DNA of 64,000 nt from Immersiella caudata. Taxonomy: Eukaryota > Ascomycota > Sordariomycetes > Sordariales > Lasiosphaeriaceae. The notes beneath the pieces were generated by a model. That model did not search any database, was not told where the DNA came from, and saw only the letters and a list, made by a program, of their open reading frames with translations. Both the position numbers and the translations under genes were made by a program. The stretch spans positions 7,626,001 through 7,690,000 of the forward strand of contig JAULSU010000001.1 of assembly GCA_030512335.1 (NCBI GenBank). Reading direction: 5' to 3'. This document shows positions 1 through 10,120 of the stretch, piece after piece. The stretch's first letter is position 1, and each line of letters opens with the position of its first letter.

Positions 1-359
1 ACAGTGTCACGGGCCTGCTGACCACTGAAATCTGGTAGAAGCCCCCATCTTCATCTTCCAGATGTTGCTCGTGGTCAGAGGCTCGGATAATCTGAAACCT
101 TGTGAGGAACGATCTTGGTTGTGTACGAATTCTCTGGCTGAAGGCCAAACACTTGGACATGATTGGGTGACGTGAAAGGGCATTGAAAGGAGATTCGCGC
201 GCAGCCATATATATACCAATGCGGGTTTGGATACTTGCGTCCTCAATGTCTTCACAAAGGACGTGGGCCAGCAGCCAGTTGATATTGCCTACATGCTGCC
301 CGATCCGTGCTGAGTCTTACAATCATGATGCCCTCCCCTCTTCGCGATGTCGCCCTCGC
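1..359. other. intergenic, nothing recognised
   Basis: No open frame here has recognisable coding character. It lies downstream (in the minus sense) of the partial RRM-gene copy at 360-572. Confidence 0.5.
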
Positions 360-572
360 TCAACTACTCTCCCCACAGGGGTCAACCTCGTATCTCACTG
401 TTGCCCCACCCCCGGTTCTGGAACTCCGTGCACGTCCTTGGAAAGACACAACTGCGCAAACTGCGCTTGCCCCGTAAAAGGACGCTAGGTGAACTTTGAA
501 CACGTACCACTCCTCGGTCTCGGCAATTGCGACAATCTTTTTGTCGAGATGGAAATAACAAACTTCTCCCAA
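360..572 (-). pseudogene. partial duplicate of the C-terminus of the neighbouring RRM gene
   Basis: About 65 codons on the minus strand resemble the last about 63 residues of the RRM protein at 813-1961. Shared landmarks, in order, are CYF-LD, V-IA-TEE, ASFYG and a terminal Y--DPCGE. The similarity starts near the CYF motif. Upstream of it (about 573-812) neither the RRM nor the N-terminal half of the protein is present. The central part after ASFYG has diverged and differs in length, so this is an old fragment and not an assembly duplicate. It has no good start codon of its own, and I read it as a truncated tandem copy. It could instead be a 3' exon that is still used after splicing from the neighbour. 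Expression data would decide. Confidence 0.6.
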
Positions 573-812
573 TGAAGTCGAACTTGTACGCAGGGTGAGA
601 TTGCCTCCCTATAACTACCTCGACGATGAGAAAAGTTGGCAAGAAAAAATGGCAGTTTGGTAAAAACAAACTCATGGGAATAGGATGCTTCAGTTCTGTA
701 GGGCGCATGGTATTTTGTGGATTCTGTCTAGAGGAGGTACCTATCCACACCCTATAGCACCTAAACGTGGCTCGTAGGTTAACCTTAACCTGCCTTGTGA
801 GCCGCATCCCTA
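573..812. other. spacer between the RRM gene and its partial copy
   Basis: This 240-bp stretch separates the two copies of the RRM-gene C-terminus. I see no coding signal or repeat in it. Confidence 0.4.
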
Positions 813-1961
813 CTACTCCCCACATGGGTCTGCACCATAGCTGACCTTGCCACCTCGCCCTTGAAACTCGATGTCTCCGCAGAGACCGAAGAATGCAAGC
901 TGCGCTTGTCCGTAGAATGAAGCAAACCGGATCTCTAGCGCACAATACTCCTCGGTATCAGCGATTACGACGACTTGGTCGAGGTTGAAATAGCAACTTC
1001 GACGCATCCGCTTGAGGATCGTGGGCACCCGAACAATTTCGCGGGGTCCACTGACCGCCAGCACCCTGGATGGAGGCCCACCATAGTCATCCTCCCAGTT
1101 GGCGCTTTTGGCCAGCGGCTCGGAGACTTTTACCCGGTGAGGCACGACCTTGATCTTGTAGCCTCTGGTTGAAAGCCAAGCATGGCGCGGACGGCCGGGA
1201 CCGTGGCGCCGCAGGACCTCTTGTGCCGCTCTCTTCGAGAAGAACGTGACCTTTGCCGCGCAGGTGGGATGTCCGCGGTGGAACTCGGGCGGGTTGATAA
1301 AGGTTGCATAGATCCTTCCGGTTTGACGAAACAACGCGAGCAGCTGGGCGTAGGTAACGTTTGGTGGAAGGCCGGTGAGAAAAAGAGAGCAGTTTTCGTC
1401 CTCTGGGATTCTTGCTGAGAGATTCTTCCTGTTGGTCGGGTCGCCGTTGTAGTTGAGGGAGCAATCCACGGGTCGCTGCTGTGAAACTGCGCCTGCGGGG
1501 CCTCGGGGGATGCTTGTAATCGTAGACTCGGGCTGGGACGGCAGGAGATCCGGTTCAACGGCATAAAGGTGGCCGCCGTGAGCTGTGTAGCCAATCTCAA
1601 AGGGAACAACCGGAAGAGGAGAATTGGACTGGTGCCAGTTGGAAGATCCTACCAGCGGTGCGGAGAATTGCGGTGCTGAAGGCAGCTGGTAGTCGCAGCG
1701 GCGAGCAGGCAGCGGGATGCCGAATTGGTGTGGAAGAGCCTCCCCAGCTGCTGATAGTTCAGGTCGAGCATGTTCGGGCCAGGAGGTGAAAAATCCCGAG
1801 GTCGAGGGAAATTGGCCGGGGTTGGCTCCTTCTTTTTGGCACAAGTCGTAATGTGACCATACCTTCTCGCGCGGCGGGCAAAAGGCGGGCCAGTGTGGGT
1901 TGAACTTTGGGTTGCAGCTCGCAGTCGGGCCCGGTTTGGGTGCTGATTTCTTGGTGTCCAT
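813..1961 (-). CDS. RRM-domain protein with C-terminal CYF...DPCGE module
   Basis: Uninterrupted frame of 382 codons. Residues 1-185 are low-complexity and Pro/Ser-rich. A single RNA-recognition motif covers about 191-275: RNP2-like LFLTGLPPNV, an aromatic/basic RNP1-like stretch (AAKVTFFSKRAAQEVL), then a basic strand (GYKIKVVPHRVKV). The last about 65 residues form a separate module (CYFNLD, IADTEEY, RFASFYGQAQ, Y-DPCGE). That layout is seen in fungal RRM proteins of unknown role that end in DPCA/DPCG. RNA binding is inferred from the fold. The start ATG at 1961 is the first in frame, and no intron is needed. The terminal module is partly duplicated at 360-572. Confidence 0.75.
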   Translation of the reverse strand: MDTKKSAPKPGPTASCNPKFNPHWPAFCPPREKVWSHYDLCQKEGANPGQFPSTSGFFTSWPEHARPELSAAGEALPHQFGIPLPARRCDYQLPSAPQFSAPLVGSSNWHQSNSPLPVVPFEIGYTAHGGHLYAVEPDLLPSQPESTITSIPRGPAGAVSQQRPVDCSLNYNGDPTNRKNLSARIPEDENCSLFLTGLPPNVTYAQLLALFRQTGRIYATFINPPEFHRGHPTCAAKVTFFSKRAAQEVLRRHGPGRPRHAWLSTRGYKIKVVPHRVKVSEPLAKSANWEDDYGGPPSRVLAVSGPREIVRVPTILKRMRRSCYFNLDQVVVIADTEEYCALEIRFASFYGQAQLAFFGLCGDIEFQGRGGKVSYGADPCGE

Positions 1962-2811
1962 CGTGATCTTGATGTCTAATCGCAGATGATTTAGTTGTGA
2001 GTGCAGTTTCCCGCCAAACCTTGAGAGGAGACCATACCTGAAGGCGCCTTTGGGGATTGCACCTGCGTGGCGCTAGCGGCTTGAGCAACTGGTGAAGCGC
2101 AAAGATCTTGCGCCAGATTCGTTAGTTCGGGGTCGAGTTACAACAACAAAGAGGGTTGAGGAAGGTGAGAAGGCTCATGCCGGCAAAAGTTCAGATGAAA
2201 TGTCAACATCGGGGGGATTCACCGGCCACGCGTTGACACCGTTAACGCAAAGGGGCACCCAACCGTTCATGCAAGATCTTGAATGTCTCTGAATAGTACC
2301 TTCAGTTGTGGTGTCGACAGTTTGAGGCTCGACCAGACAGAGAAGTTATCCTCGATAGCGGGATCGTCGTTGAAATGCTTGTTGGTCGCCGCCTGGACGA
2401 CTCTGCCACTTACCCTCAATGGGTTCTTCTCATCCAACCTCAACGAGAAGGCTTCACCAGGTCCCGCATCCCGAGTGCTCTGTCTAGGGACGTCCTCATT
2501 CTTTGCGTCGTGTAGGCACGCAGCGGTAAGCTGCCGATGGTCTCTAGAGTTGCGAGTTGCGGGGAAGAAGGTTGGCAAAGGAGTTTCGCAGCTGAAAAGA
2601 GGAGCAATTTGTGCGCGTCGTCGCTGCCAAAGTTGGAGGCACCTAACAGCGCTCCGGTTACAGTAGCACGAGCACGAGCACGAGCACGAGCTGAGAGCTA
2701 GGCGGGTTCGGATTACGGAGAATTCAGGGGCTTGATCGTTGCAGTGATATTCTAATGTCATGATATCGTTCCCAAGGTGGCTGTAGGCCGCAGATCGTCT
2801 GGTGTCGTTTC
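1962..2811. other. intergenic with a hexanucleotide repeat
   Basis: No gene recognised. An AGCACG hexamer array lies at 2665-2691. Frames running through it encode only Arg/Ala or Ser/Cys low complexity. Confidence 0.5.
2665..2691. repeat. AGCACG microsatellite, 4.5 copies
   Basis: Four perfect AGCACG units followed by AGC. Simple-sequence repeat in non-coding DNA downstream of the broken gene at 2812-3580. Confidence 0.9.
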
Positions 2812-3580
2812 TCAAATGTAAAAGGAGTTCCCTTCTGGCTCGCCCTCGATATTCTTGTCAGCGAGCGGGGTAAAGTCGCCGTCGTCGTCATCTCCCAGGC
2901 CGCCCGGAAGAGAGGTGTTATCGCAAAGTTCAAGGCTCTTGCGGTCACTGAGGTCGCTATCCGACATGGGGGAGTCGTCTATCACGAAGGGCTCATCCGG
3001 ATAGTCCTCTTCGGCAACCGACCTGTCCCGAGCTCGCTGATTTGGCGATATGGATGCGCCGGATGGACCCTCTCCGAATTCAGTGGATGGCGTCTTATCT
3101 CGGGACTCTTGTGCAGCTTGCTTTGTCGCAATTGCCTTTTTCTTGAGCTCTGTGAGTGCTGCCTTTGCGAGTCGTCTCAGAAGGTTCACGGCCTGTGGGG
3201 CAGTTTCTCCATTACCCAAGGCTGCATACTTCGTCCAGAATGCCCCTAGCAGAGGATTAGCTTTGCTAAACAACCCTTCGGGATTCCCTTCCCACAGAGG
3301 ATCGATGACGATCTCCTTGAACAGGATGCAATAGCTTCACGCCACAGAGGCGACTTGTCTTTCCAGGCGTCATGGGATTGGTGTATGTCGGAAGGGGTGC
3401 GATAGTCACCATCACCTGGTCGAGCTCTTCTTCACCGATCGTCGCCCATTTCGTGGGTCCCGTGCGGACTATGTCCGCTCCCGAGTCCACAGCCCGAGCT
3501 GAAGCGCCGCGCCTTTGCCTCTTTGCGGCGGACGGCTTAGAGGTCGCGCCGGAGTCGGTTGTTGTGCGCTTGGGAGGCAT
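2812..3580 (-). pseudogene. unrecognised gene broken by two frameshifts
   Basis: The minus strand starts with MPPKRTTTDSG, a basic N-terminus (SAAKRQRRGAS, nuclear-localisation-like), followed by EELDQVMVTIAPLPTYTNP. Coding character then moves to another frame near 3373 (DAWKDKSPLWREAIA) and to a third near 3325 (LFKEIVIDPLWEGNPEGLFS...). It continues through LLGAFWTKYAAL and a Lys/Ala-rich helix to an acidic tail (PDEPFVIDDSPMSDSDLSD) and a stop at 2812. The two shifts lie within about 50 nt and have no splice signals, so small indels are the simplest reading. I recognise no family. The pieces look like one former nuclear protein of about 255 residues. Confidence 0.45.
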
Positions 3581-3867
3581 GGTGTTGGAGTTTCGAAAAA
3601 AAGGCTGAGTGCGATGCAAGGCTGAGGAGGGGTCGCGGGTCCCGTTTTTCTCGCGTCGTGGTGAAGTTGAGCTCCCGACAATAGCCCTAGCCGTAATAAG
3701 CATGTACGTTCTAACCAGCCAGCAGTCGACAGGAGGCTGGATTTCGGAGGGAAATATTGAGTGACAAAACCCCTCCCCAAATCAAGTGGGTCGCCGGCCG
3801 GTCTGAGCGGTGAGAAAACATCCGTCCCTCAGCGCAACTCGCCATCTCCTCCTACTCTCTTTTCAAC

Positions 3868-4667
3868 ATGGCGGACTCAAATGAGAATTCCAAGCTCGAA
3901 GCCTTTACCTCCACGTACTCAGGCGTCCTGGAGTTGGCCAAGGAAAATTTGACAAGCGCCGACGCGGACAATCGTCTACAGGCTACCGACGCTCTGGAGC
4001 CCGCACGAAGGGCAGTGGAAACATGTGTCACGGACCTTGCCGCGCAGCGCATTTCACAAGACCTCGCTCGCCTCTAGCATCAAAAGGAGCAGCTACGTTT
4101 GGACAAGGAGCAGCTCAGACAGGACCAGGCCGAATGCTGTCGCCTGCAAGGCTTGGCTGCTGCCGATGCAACGCATCTCAAGAGTCAAAAGTTCAGGCAG
4201 CAGAGTCGGCAAAAGCTGAGTGGGCAGCCGCCAAGGAAGCACTTTTAGTCGGCTGGGAGAAGCTGAAGCGAGATAAGCACGAGTTGCAAGCTCAACAAAG
4301 TGCGCACGAATCGGCGATGAGGGCTGAGAGAGCTCAGATCGAAACACAAAGACCCAGACTTGACGCAGAGAAGGACGGGCACGATAACACAGACCCCTAC
4401 GCCGTCACCAAGTGGATGCTTCCCGTCCTTATTGAGAACACGCACTTCAAGCGTCCGCTGGATTTCCAGGACCAAGAGACGCGGGTTGGTAGCGCTTTTT
4501 GTCTCCAAGGGCTCATCAGAAAGGGGCATAGCCAGCCTCAGCCAGATACGTGCCTGTGCCTTGAGCTGGTGCCCAGATGGAATAACAGGCGCAAGGGAGA
4601 GGACTGGCAATGTCTGCTCGTCTCTAGAATGGAGGGGGATTCGATTACTGTAGACGTATCGAGATAG
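3868..4667 (+). pseudogene. unrecognised coiled-coil gene with TAG and a frameshift
   Basis: Starts at ATG 3868 (MADSNENSKLEAFTSTYSGV). Coding character continues to a TAG at about 4075-4077, where the context (LARL*HQKEQLRLDKEQL) suggests a former CAG (Gln). The same frame stays coiled-coil-like to about 4190. Coding character then moves to another frame (QESKVQAAESAKAEWAAAKE, then ELQAQQSAHESAMRAERAQ), giving a long Ala/Glu/Lys/Gln helix and a globular-looking end (TKWMLPVLIENTHFKRPLDF) that stops at 4667. No family recognised. One nonsense change plus one indel imply a dead gene or one needing an unusual transcript. Confidence 0.45.
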
Positions 4668-5368
4668 AAATACAAAGTTTATCTCCCCTTTTCTCTTTCC
4701 AAACATGCGCTTTGCGTTTTTGACTTGATGGCTGCAAGCCACAACAAATAAACACCACCTTGCATACCTGCCTATCTACGCAAGGTATCATGCGCATTAC
4801 GGGATCTGTAGACAGTAGCTGCAGCACATTGCTAGCCACATACGATATGAGGATCGATTCGAATCGGTAGGCAATAGTTAGAATGGTGCTACGGAGTGGG
4901 CCAGTCTGGTTTCAGCAACAGCTACCTAATGAATCAAGGTAAAAATACCTAGTACACTTGTGATCTTGGGTTCGAGGCCGGGAACGCACGCATCGTGTTT
5001 CCTGAATCTGGGCATGAATGCCCGAGCGGTGCAGCTCTCCTGTGAGGGCTTGACTGCGATACCTTTGGCGTATCCTACTTCTACGGGCTGCGCAACGTTC
5101 ACTGAGCTTTGACTCGGACGGGTGCAGAGGAGGGGTACCTGCTGCTGGCGGGGTCGGGCGACTTTGGCAATTGCGCACAAGTTTGATTTTTTCGGCTGCG
5201 AGTCACTTGCGACACTCCTTCCTCGCAACCTCTCGCATCCAGATACCATCGGCAAATATACTCTCTTTATTGACAAACGCCTCCATAAACACTAGTTTGT
5301 CAATTTGCCAATCGCAAGTACATGTTTTATCTTTGCTTGCAATCTATTCTGAACTGCGTTTTCCATAG
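4668..5368. other. intergenic, nothing recognised
   Basis: Holds a 10-bp palindrome (GATTCGAATC, near 4856) and no coding frame I can support. Confidence 0.45.
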
Positions 5369-6036
5369 ATGGATGATTACATGGAGATGGTGAAGGCCCT
5401 CAAGGGCGACGAGAGAGTCGAGGCCGTCTTCGTGCAGGAGGCGAAATACAAGGCCAAGGCTATGCAAGCAACCAGCGCGTTCCTCGCTGGCGCGACAGAT
5501 GCCCCGGTAGCCGCCGCCACAGCATTGGGCAGCGTTACCATGAGCAATCCAGGCATCGCTGGATCTAGTACCCTTCCCGTGCGTGATAGCGAGGCACTTG
5601 GCGTCGTGGGGGGGTATCTCTAGTACCGGTGCTGGCACATTCAAGCCAGTTCCGCCGCAGGCCGGCAACAGGGTGGGCTCGGGACCGATGGAGAAGCATC
5701 CGCCTAACCCGCCCAACTCCTAGGGCAAGGGTAAGGGTAAAAAGAAGAAGGCCTAGGGCTACTAGAAGGAGCGCAAATTGCGGAAGAAGGAGGATGCGGC
5801 CAGCGAGAAGCCAGGCACCGACCCGCAATGGAAGAATAGTGTCGTTCCGAACGACGTCTTTTCTCAGCACCCAAAGGCCGGGCTCCAGGAGACGTGGCAG
5901 GAGCGTAGAAAGGAGGATCAGGAGCGCGAGAAGGCCGAGACGGACGCGGACCTGGAAGATATACATCGTTTCGGGTCGCGGACCTTTAAAATCTCTATGT
6001 ACAGTGAATGCGTGTGTAAATCTGCAAATGTTGTGA
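5369..6036 (+). pseudogene. unrecognised gene with a G-run frameshift and three TAG codons
   Basis: Frame 1 begins MDDYMEMVKALKGDERVEAV at 5369 and is Ala-rich (FLAGATDAPVAAATALGS). Coding character leaves it at a run of seven G (5608-5614). The next frame reads GISSTGAGTFKPVPPQAG, then MEKHPPNPPNS, TAG, GKGKGKKKKA, TAG, GY, TAG, KERKLRKKEDAASEKPG. It ends in a charged helix (LQETWQERRKEDQEREKAE) past 5950. All three stops are TAG in places where Gln would fit the Lys-rich run, so CAG-to-TAG change is likely. The 3' limit is uncertain. No family recognised. Confidence 0.45.
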
Positions 6037-7004
6037 TCATTCTAGTAGTCCTCCCATATTCAAGCCACGTTGACTGTAGAAAATGTCTTTCATCACCCCG
6101 GGCATCTATTCCAGCTCCCAACCCGAATCAGCTCCCGAACCTAGCGACTTGGCCAGGTCAGTCAACGTGCAGGTGGTGTTCGACAGTCAAGAGCAGGTGG
6201 TCTGTTTCCAACTCGGCTTACAGCTTGGCCATGTCCTAGATGGACGAAAGATGAGGAAATGGAGTAAACTTTACTATCTTTTCAAACTCCACCTCCAGGC
6301 GGGCGATGTCTTTGGTGGCTCACTTGTATGATGTCAATGAAGTCAATCCGTCAAGACCGAGGAAATAAAGGAGGTACATAAACACGTCATGTCCGTAGAG
6401 GCAGGCGGCGGCCGCTGCTTGGTGTGCGCCGCGTGGTTGAAGTCGTGAGGTGGAAGTGAGGCTGCGGTCAGGGGGCTTCTCAGAAGGCATTGTTTACTTT
6501 GGGTGCAAACGCCACGGGGGTGGCGCGTGTGGCGCACGGGCCTACCGTCTCATGGCCCCCCGGCCCCCATACATCACTGGAAAGTCAAAGGGCCTATAAC
6601 ATGGAAAGGGAATATGCTTCCAGAGAAGATGATGAACAAGAATCCAATATTGATTACCTAATGGTTTACAGCTGTTGTGGGAGTGGGTCCCCTCCGGGGC
6701 CCCGGTGTGGGGCCTGGCCATGGCCGTGGCCGTAGCCATATTCCGACCTCACCGCTAGGAGTTTTGTCAGAACGACCCTTTTACCCTGGGAATCAACACG
6801 TGGATTGGCCCCCTCTGAGGTAGAATGCCCCCATCCAGTGCTCAGCAAGAGCTGAGTGGCGTCCACACACAAATGTAAAAAAAAGAAAGGAAAAAAAAGA
6901 AGAAAAAAAGAATTAATAATAATAATAAAAAATAAAACGAAAAACTCATGCGCAAGCCCTCTTCCAACATCTGCAAAATCCTCCTATCCTTTCTGCGGCT
7001 TCGC
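6037..7004. other. intergenic with A-rich simple sequence
   Basis: No gene recognised. About 6876-6945 is almost pure A/G then A/T on the plus strand (poly-A, GAAA and AAT runs). A GGCC-rich palindromic stretch lies at about 6714-6738. Confidence 0.5.
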
Positions 7005-7829
7005 TCACCACAATATTTGCAGCGCACAACCTCTGCAATTGATTTCGGAACCTGTGAACCAGAAATCCAAAGGCACAGCCATGTCGCTCGTCGCGATTTC
7101 TTTGATGAGACGGCAACTGACAATCTCGTTGAGCAGATGAAACTGCCAAAATCGGAAGAGGCAACAATGCCAATCGTGGTGGCCGCAGGCCTCGGACGCT
7201 CCCGGATCTAGGCCTACCGCTCGTCCGGGGAGACAATCTCTATCAATTCCCGAATCCGTGGCTATTAGCGCCATCCTAGTTCTCTCGAAAGCTAGCCCCG
7301 TCCACCAAAGATAGGCCAACGCTTGCCCCGGGCTCGCATGATCACGACGGGGGCGCATCACGATGTCGCGTGACGGCTGCAGAGTGTTCAGCACTTCGAC
7401 CAAGGTGGCATTCGGCACCGCACCCAGGATGCGGTCAGTGTCCCACTTGAAGGTTTGTCCCTTCCACAGGTCCCTCACGATTCGATCCTCTAGGAGCTTT
7501 GCCGTTTGGCCCAAGACGTCGTTGGTGTCCACCTTGTAGATCCTCTGGATATTTTTAGGGGCAGCTGGTCGACCCGATTCCTGCGAACAAGACGGCGCCG
7601 ATTCCCCGCGTCTCAACACAAGCGGTCAGAATCACAGCCGCCTGTATCCCACTTGGTAAACTTGGTGGGTGAGATCCCCAATATCTCACATGCCCGCTTC
7701 TTGGCGTGGCTGGCGGTGGTGACACCACGCGCCGTCCTAAAAGACTTGGCATGCTTCTGGCCGACATCGTCCGCGTTTGGGATGTGGATGCTGATGCTCT
7801 TCCGCCTCTGGCGTAGTTGCACCGTGTGA
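7005..7829 (-). pseudogene. possible remnant of an unrecognised gene
   Basis: Two minus-strand segments read like real protein but lie in different frames. One is 7613-7822 (ARGVTTASHAKKRACEILG, then ISPTKFTKWDTGG). The other is about 7210-7580 (NIQRIYKVDTNDVLGQTAKL, then DLWKGQTFKWDTDRILGAV). The short phrase FTKWDTG / FKWDTD occurs in both. I cannot name a family, and chance open frames are a real alternative. Confidence 0.2.
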
Positions 7830-8989
7830 ATCGTGCGGAGGATTCGATTTATACCTCCCTCTTCGGTCTGCAGTAAGTATGAGTACGAGTCGTAGACGCC
7901 CCGTAGGTCATCTGGGAGGTCTTCCCGCGCTGCGTTTCTCTTGGCTCGGATTGCGGCGTTTTAGCTCTCCCTCCGGCAACTTTGTCGGCGGCTTCATCAG
8001 TTTCTAGCTCACCGGCAACTCGTCAAGGGGCCGGTAGATCAACCGGCGACCCCTTTCTCCTCTGAGAATTATCATCAATCTGTCATCGTTTCTTCTAATT
8101 ATATAGAAAACAAATATAAAAAGGGAGAGGGGTGAGAAACAGCAACACGATGTCAAGGCTAGATGAGAATGCGTTGTATTTACCACTTGTACTTGAGTTG
8201 GCATATTTTCGACCTGATCCGTATCCATCGTTGTGATCTCTGGTTGCCGGCCCACCAGCTGCGGACGGTGCGGTAGCATGTGAGCGCATCCCTCGACCTT
8301 GCCGCTTGCAACGCCAAGGCTTCTAACAACAAGGATAACTGAGATGCTCGCCAGGCCGACCACAACAGATCTCGCTCACTGTTCGTGGATTCGACCTGAA
8401 GTGAAATGGCATACGTGGGATGGGACAAGATGACATGGAATTCCCGAGGGGGGATCTGAATGATTACTTTACAAAATCAATGTAAGAACCCATTTCCTAT
8501 TAAACTGAAGCAACCCCTGGTCGTGATCGCTAGTAACCCTGAAGTGCAGCCAGGCCAGATGAACTGGACAGTATTTGCCACAACGGATCCATCCCTGTCG
8601 GTACCCTTGATTTTAAAGTAACGACTACCTCCTTACATGTGGATTAAAGGTCGCACAAAACAGAATCTGGTGGAAGTGAAGATGGGTGCGGTTCCCTTGG
8701 ATGGAAGATATAGCCTTTAGAGATTGGTTGAGCTGATGGAATGAAGTAGTCCTCTAGTCTGACGCTCTCTTGACCAAATCTAAACTCACTTGTTGGTGTT
8801 TGTTATGGTGCTGAGGCCTTTATGGCAGGCGTCGTCGTACGGAAATAATGTAACATTCGTCTATATGTGAGTCACTGTTTAAAACTGAGGGGCCAGACGG
8901 AAAGTGGCCATAGCTGGTTACTTGACGTGATGACTAGAGTCCCTATTGTGGGTTCAGGTGAAATTTTCCGTTTCGAAAGATAAAACCGT
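7830..8989. other. intergenic, nothing recognised
   Basis: No coding frame, repeat or RNA gene supported on either strand. Confidence 0.45.
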
Positions 8990-9880
8990 GTGACCTCCCA
9001 CAAACCAACTTCCTCCTTTCAACAAAAATTTCAAGGCCAGAACTTCGACCAAGCAACCTCTGAAAAGCTTGACGAAGGCCTTGAGAAAATTCACCTACTC
9101 TCCCCGCAAACTCCATCATGGGAGCCTCCAATATCCTTTCGAAAAATTCGGTTCCCTTTGATAAACGAGTCGAAAGCAAGAATTCGCCCGCTCCCTCGAA
9201 GCAATTCTCGACCCTTTCCCGTCTCCCCCAGCCGCAGCCAACCAGTCGCCAGCGCGTCCACCTTCCCCCGTTGTTCCCATTCGACTCTAACCAAAGGCCT
9301 TCAGGAAATGTTGGACAGACTCCTCAGCCTAGTGTAGAGCGACTCCAAGGTCGCAAGAGCCCGCCACGCCGAGTCCAAGAATCGTGGAGGAGAACCCGGA
9401 ACGCCGCCTCCTCGACAATGCTACGAAGGCAGTGCAGAGTTCCCTTCGGTTCTCCAGGATACGAAATTCAGCCATGTCGCTGTCGAGGGGTTTCTTGGCG
9501 ACATCCTGAAGACCACGTACGAGGCAGTCATGAAGGATCCCGCCCTGTGCAAGCAGATTGTCAATGTCCGGATCGACACCCTTGAGCCCTGACAAGGCCA
9601 ATGCCTTTCTTTGGCTGACCACATGTCGTTTGAATCTCGATTTCTTCATTGAGCGTAAGCAAACTGAATAGTATCGCGTCACGGCCGAAGCGGTCGAGGC
9701 GGTCTTGAAGTGCGCCGAGAAGAGAGGAGAGATGCCTGAGGCTCAAAGGCAAGAGACGGGTATTCTGCTCCGCGAGGTCTGGGCCAGGTAGCCGGACTTT
9801 AGGACGAGGAATGCAGCTGCTAGGGCCGCGACCTCCCGTCGTGCGGCTTCCCGCGCTTGACCTACTAGGGGCTCGACATC
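8990..9880 (+). pseudogene. unrecognised gene with TAG/TGA stops and a frame change
   Basis: A coding-like frame (SFQQKFQGQNFDQATSEKLD, then Pro/Ser-rich) runs to LQEMLDRLLSLV and a TAG at about 9334-9336. It continues in the same frame as SDSKVARARHAESKNRGG, then FSHVAVEGFLGDILKTTYEA to TGA at about 9590. From about 9672 another frame carries on (YRVTAEAVEAVLKCAEKRGE, RQETGILLREVWAR, TAG, PDFRTRNAAARAATSRRA). The start is unclear: the first ATGs are at 9118 in another frame and 9306 in this one. The internal TAG fits a former Gln. Unknown family, read as a decayed gene like those at 3868 and 5369. Confidence 0.35.
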
Positions 9881-10120
9881 ATCGCGAGCTTCTCGTAGAC
9901 AGGCGCCCTATCAGGAGGGTTCACACAGCAACCAGGCCGGCTGCATGTACGATTGTTGGAGGAGGAAATACTTGATGTGCAGGATGGATCGAGTTGAGAC
10001 GTGGAGGATTCTCTGCTCTAACGAGCATACCAGCTTCACCCTGATTAGTTTATTTCCATATCAGATCGTCATCATCAAAATCCAAAGACCTTCCGTCTGC
10101 CTTTGAACCACTACACATCC
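9881..10120. other. 3' flank of the permease gene
   Basis: Short non-coding stretch between a decayed gene and the minus-strand permease. No sharp signal seen. Confidence 0.4.

Noticed and set aside
382..945. 187-codon minus-strand frame across the duplicated RRM ends
   Set aside because: It reads both copies of the RRM-gene terminus out of frame.
3868..9880. Recoded TAG (Gln) genetic code
   Set aside because: TAG is used as a normal terminator in the window (GH45, sugar transporter, RRM gene), so the internal TAGs are better read as damage.
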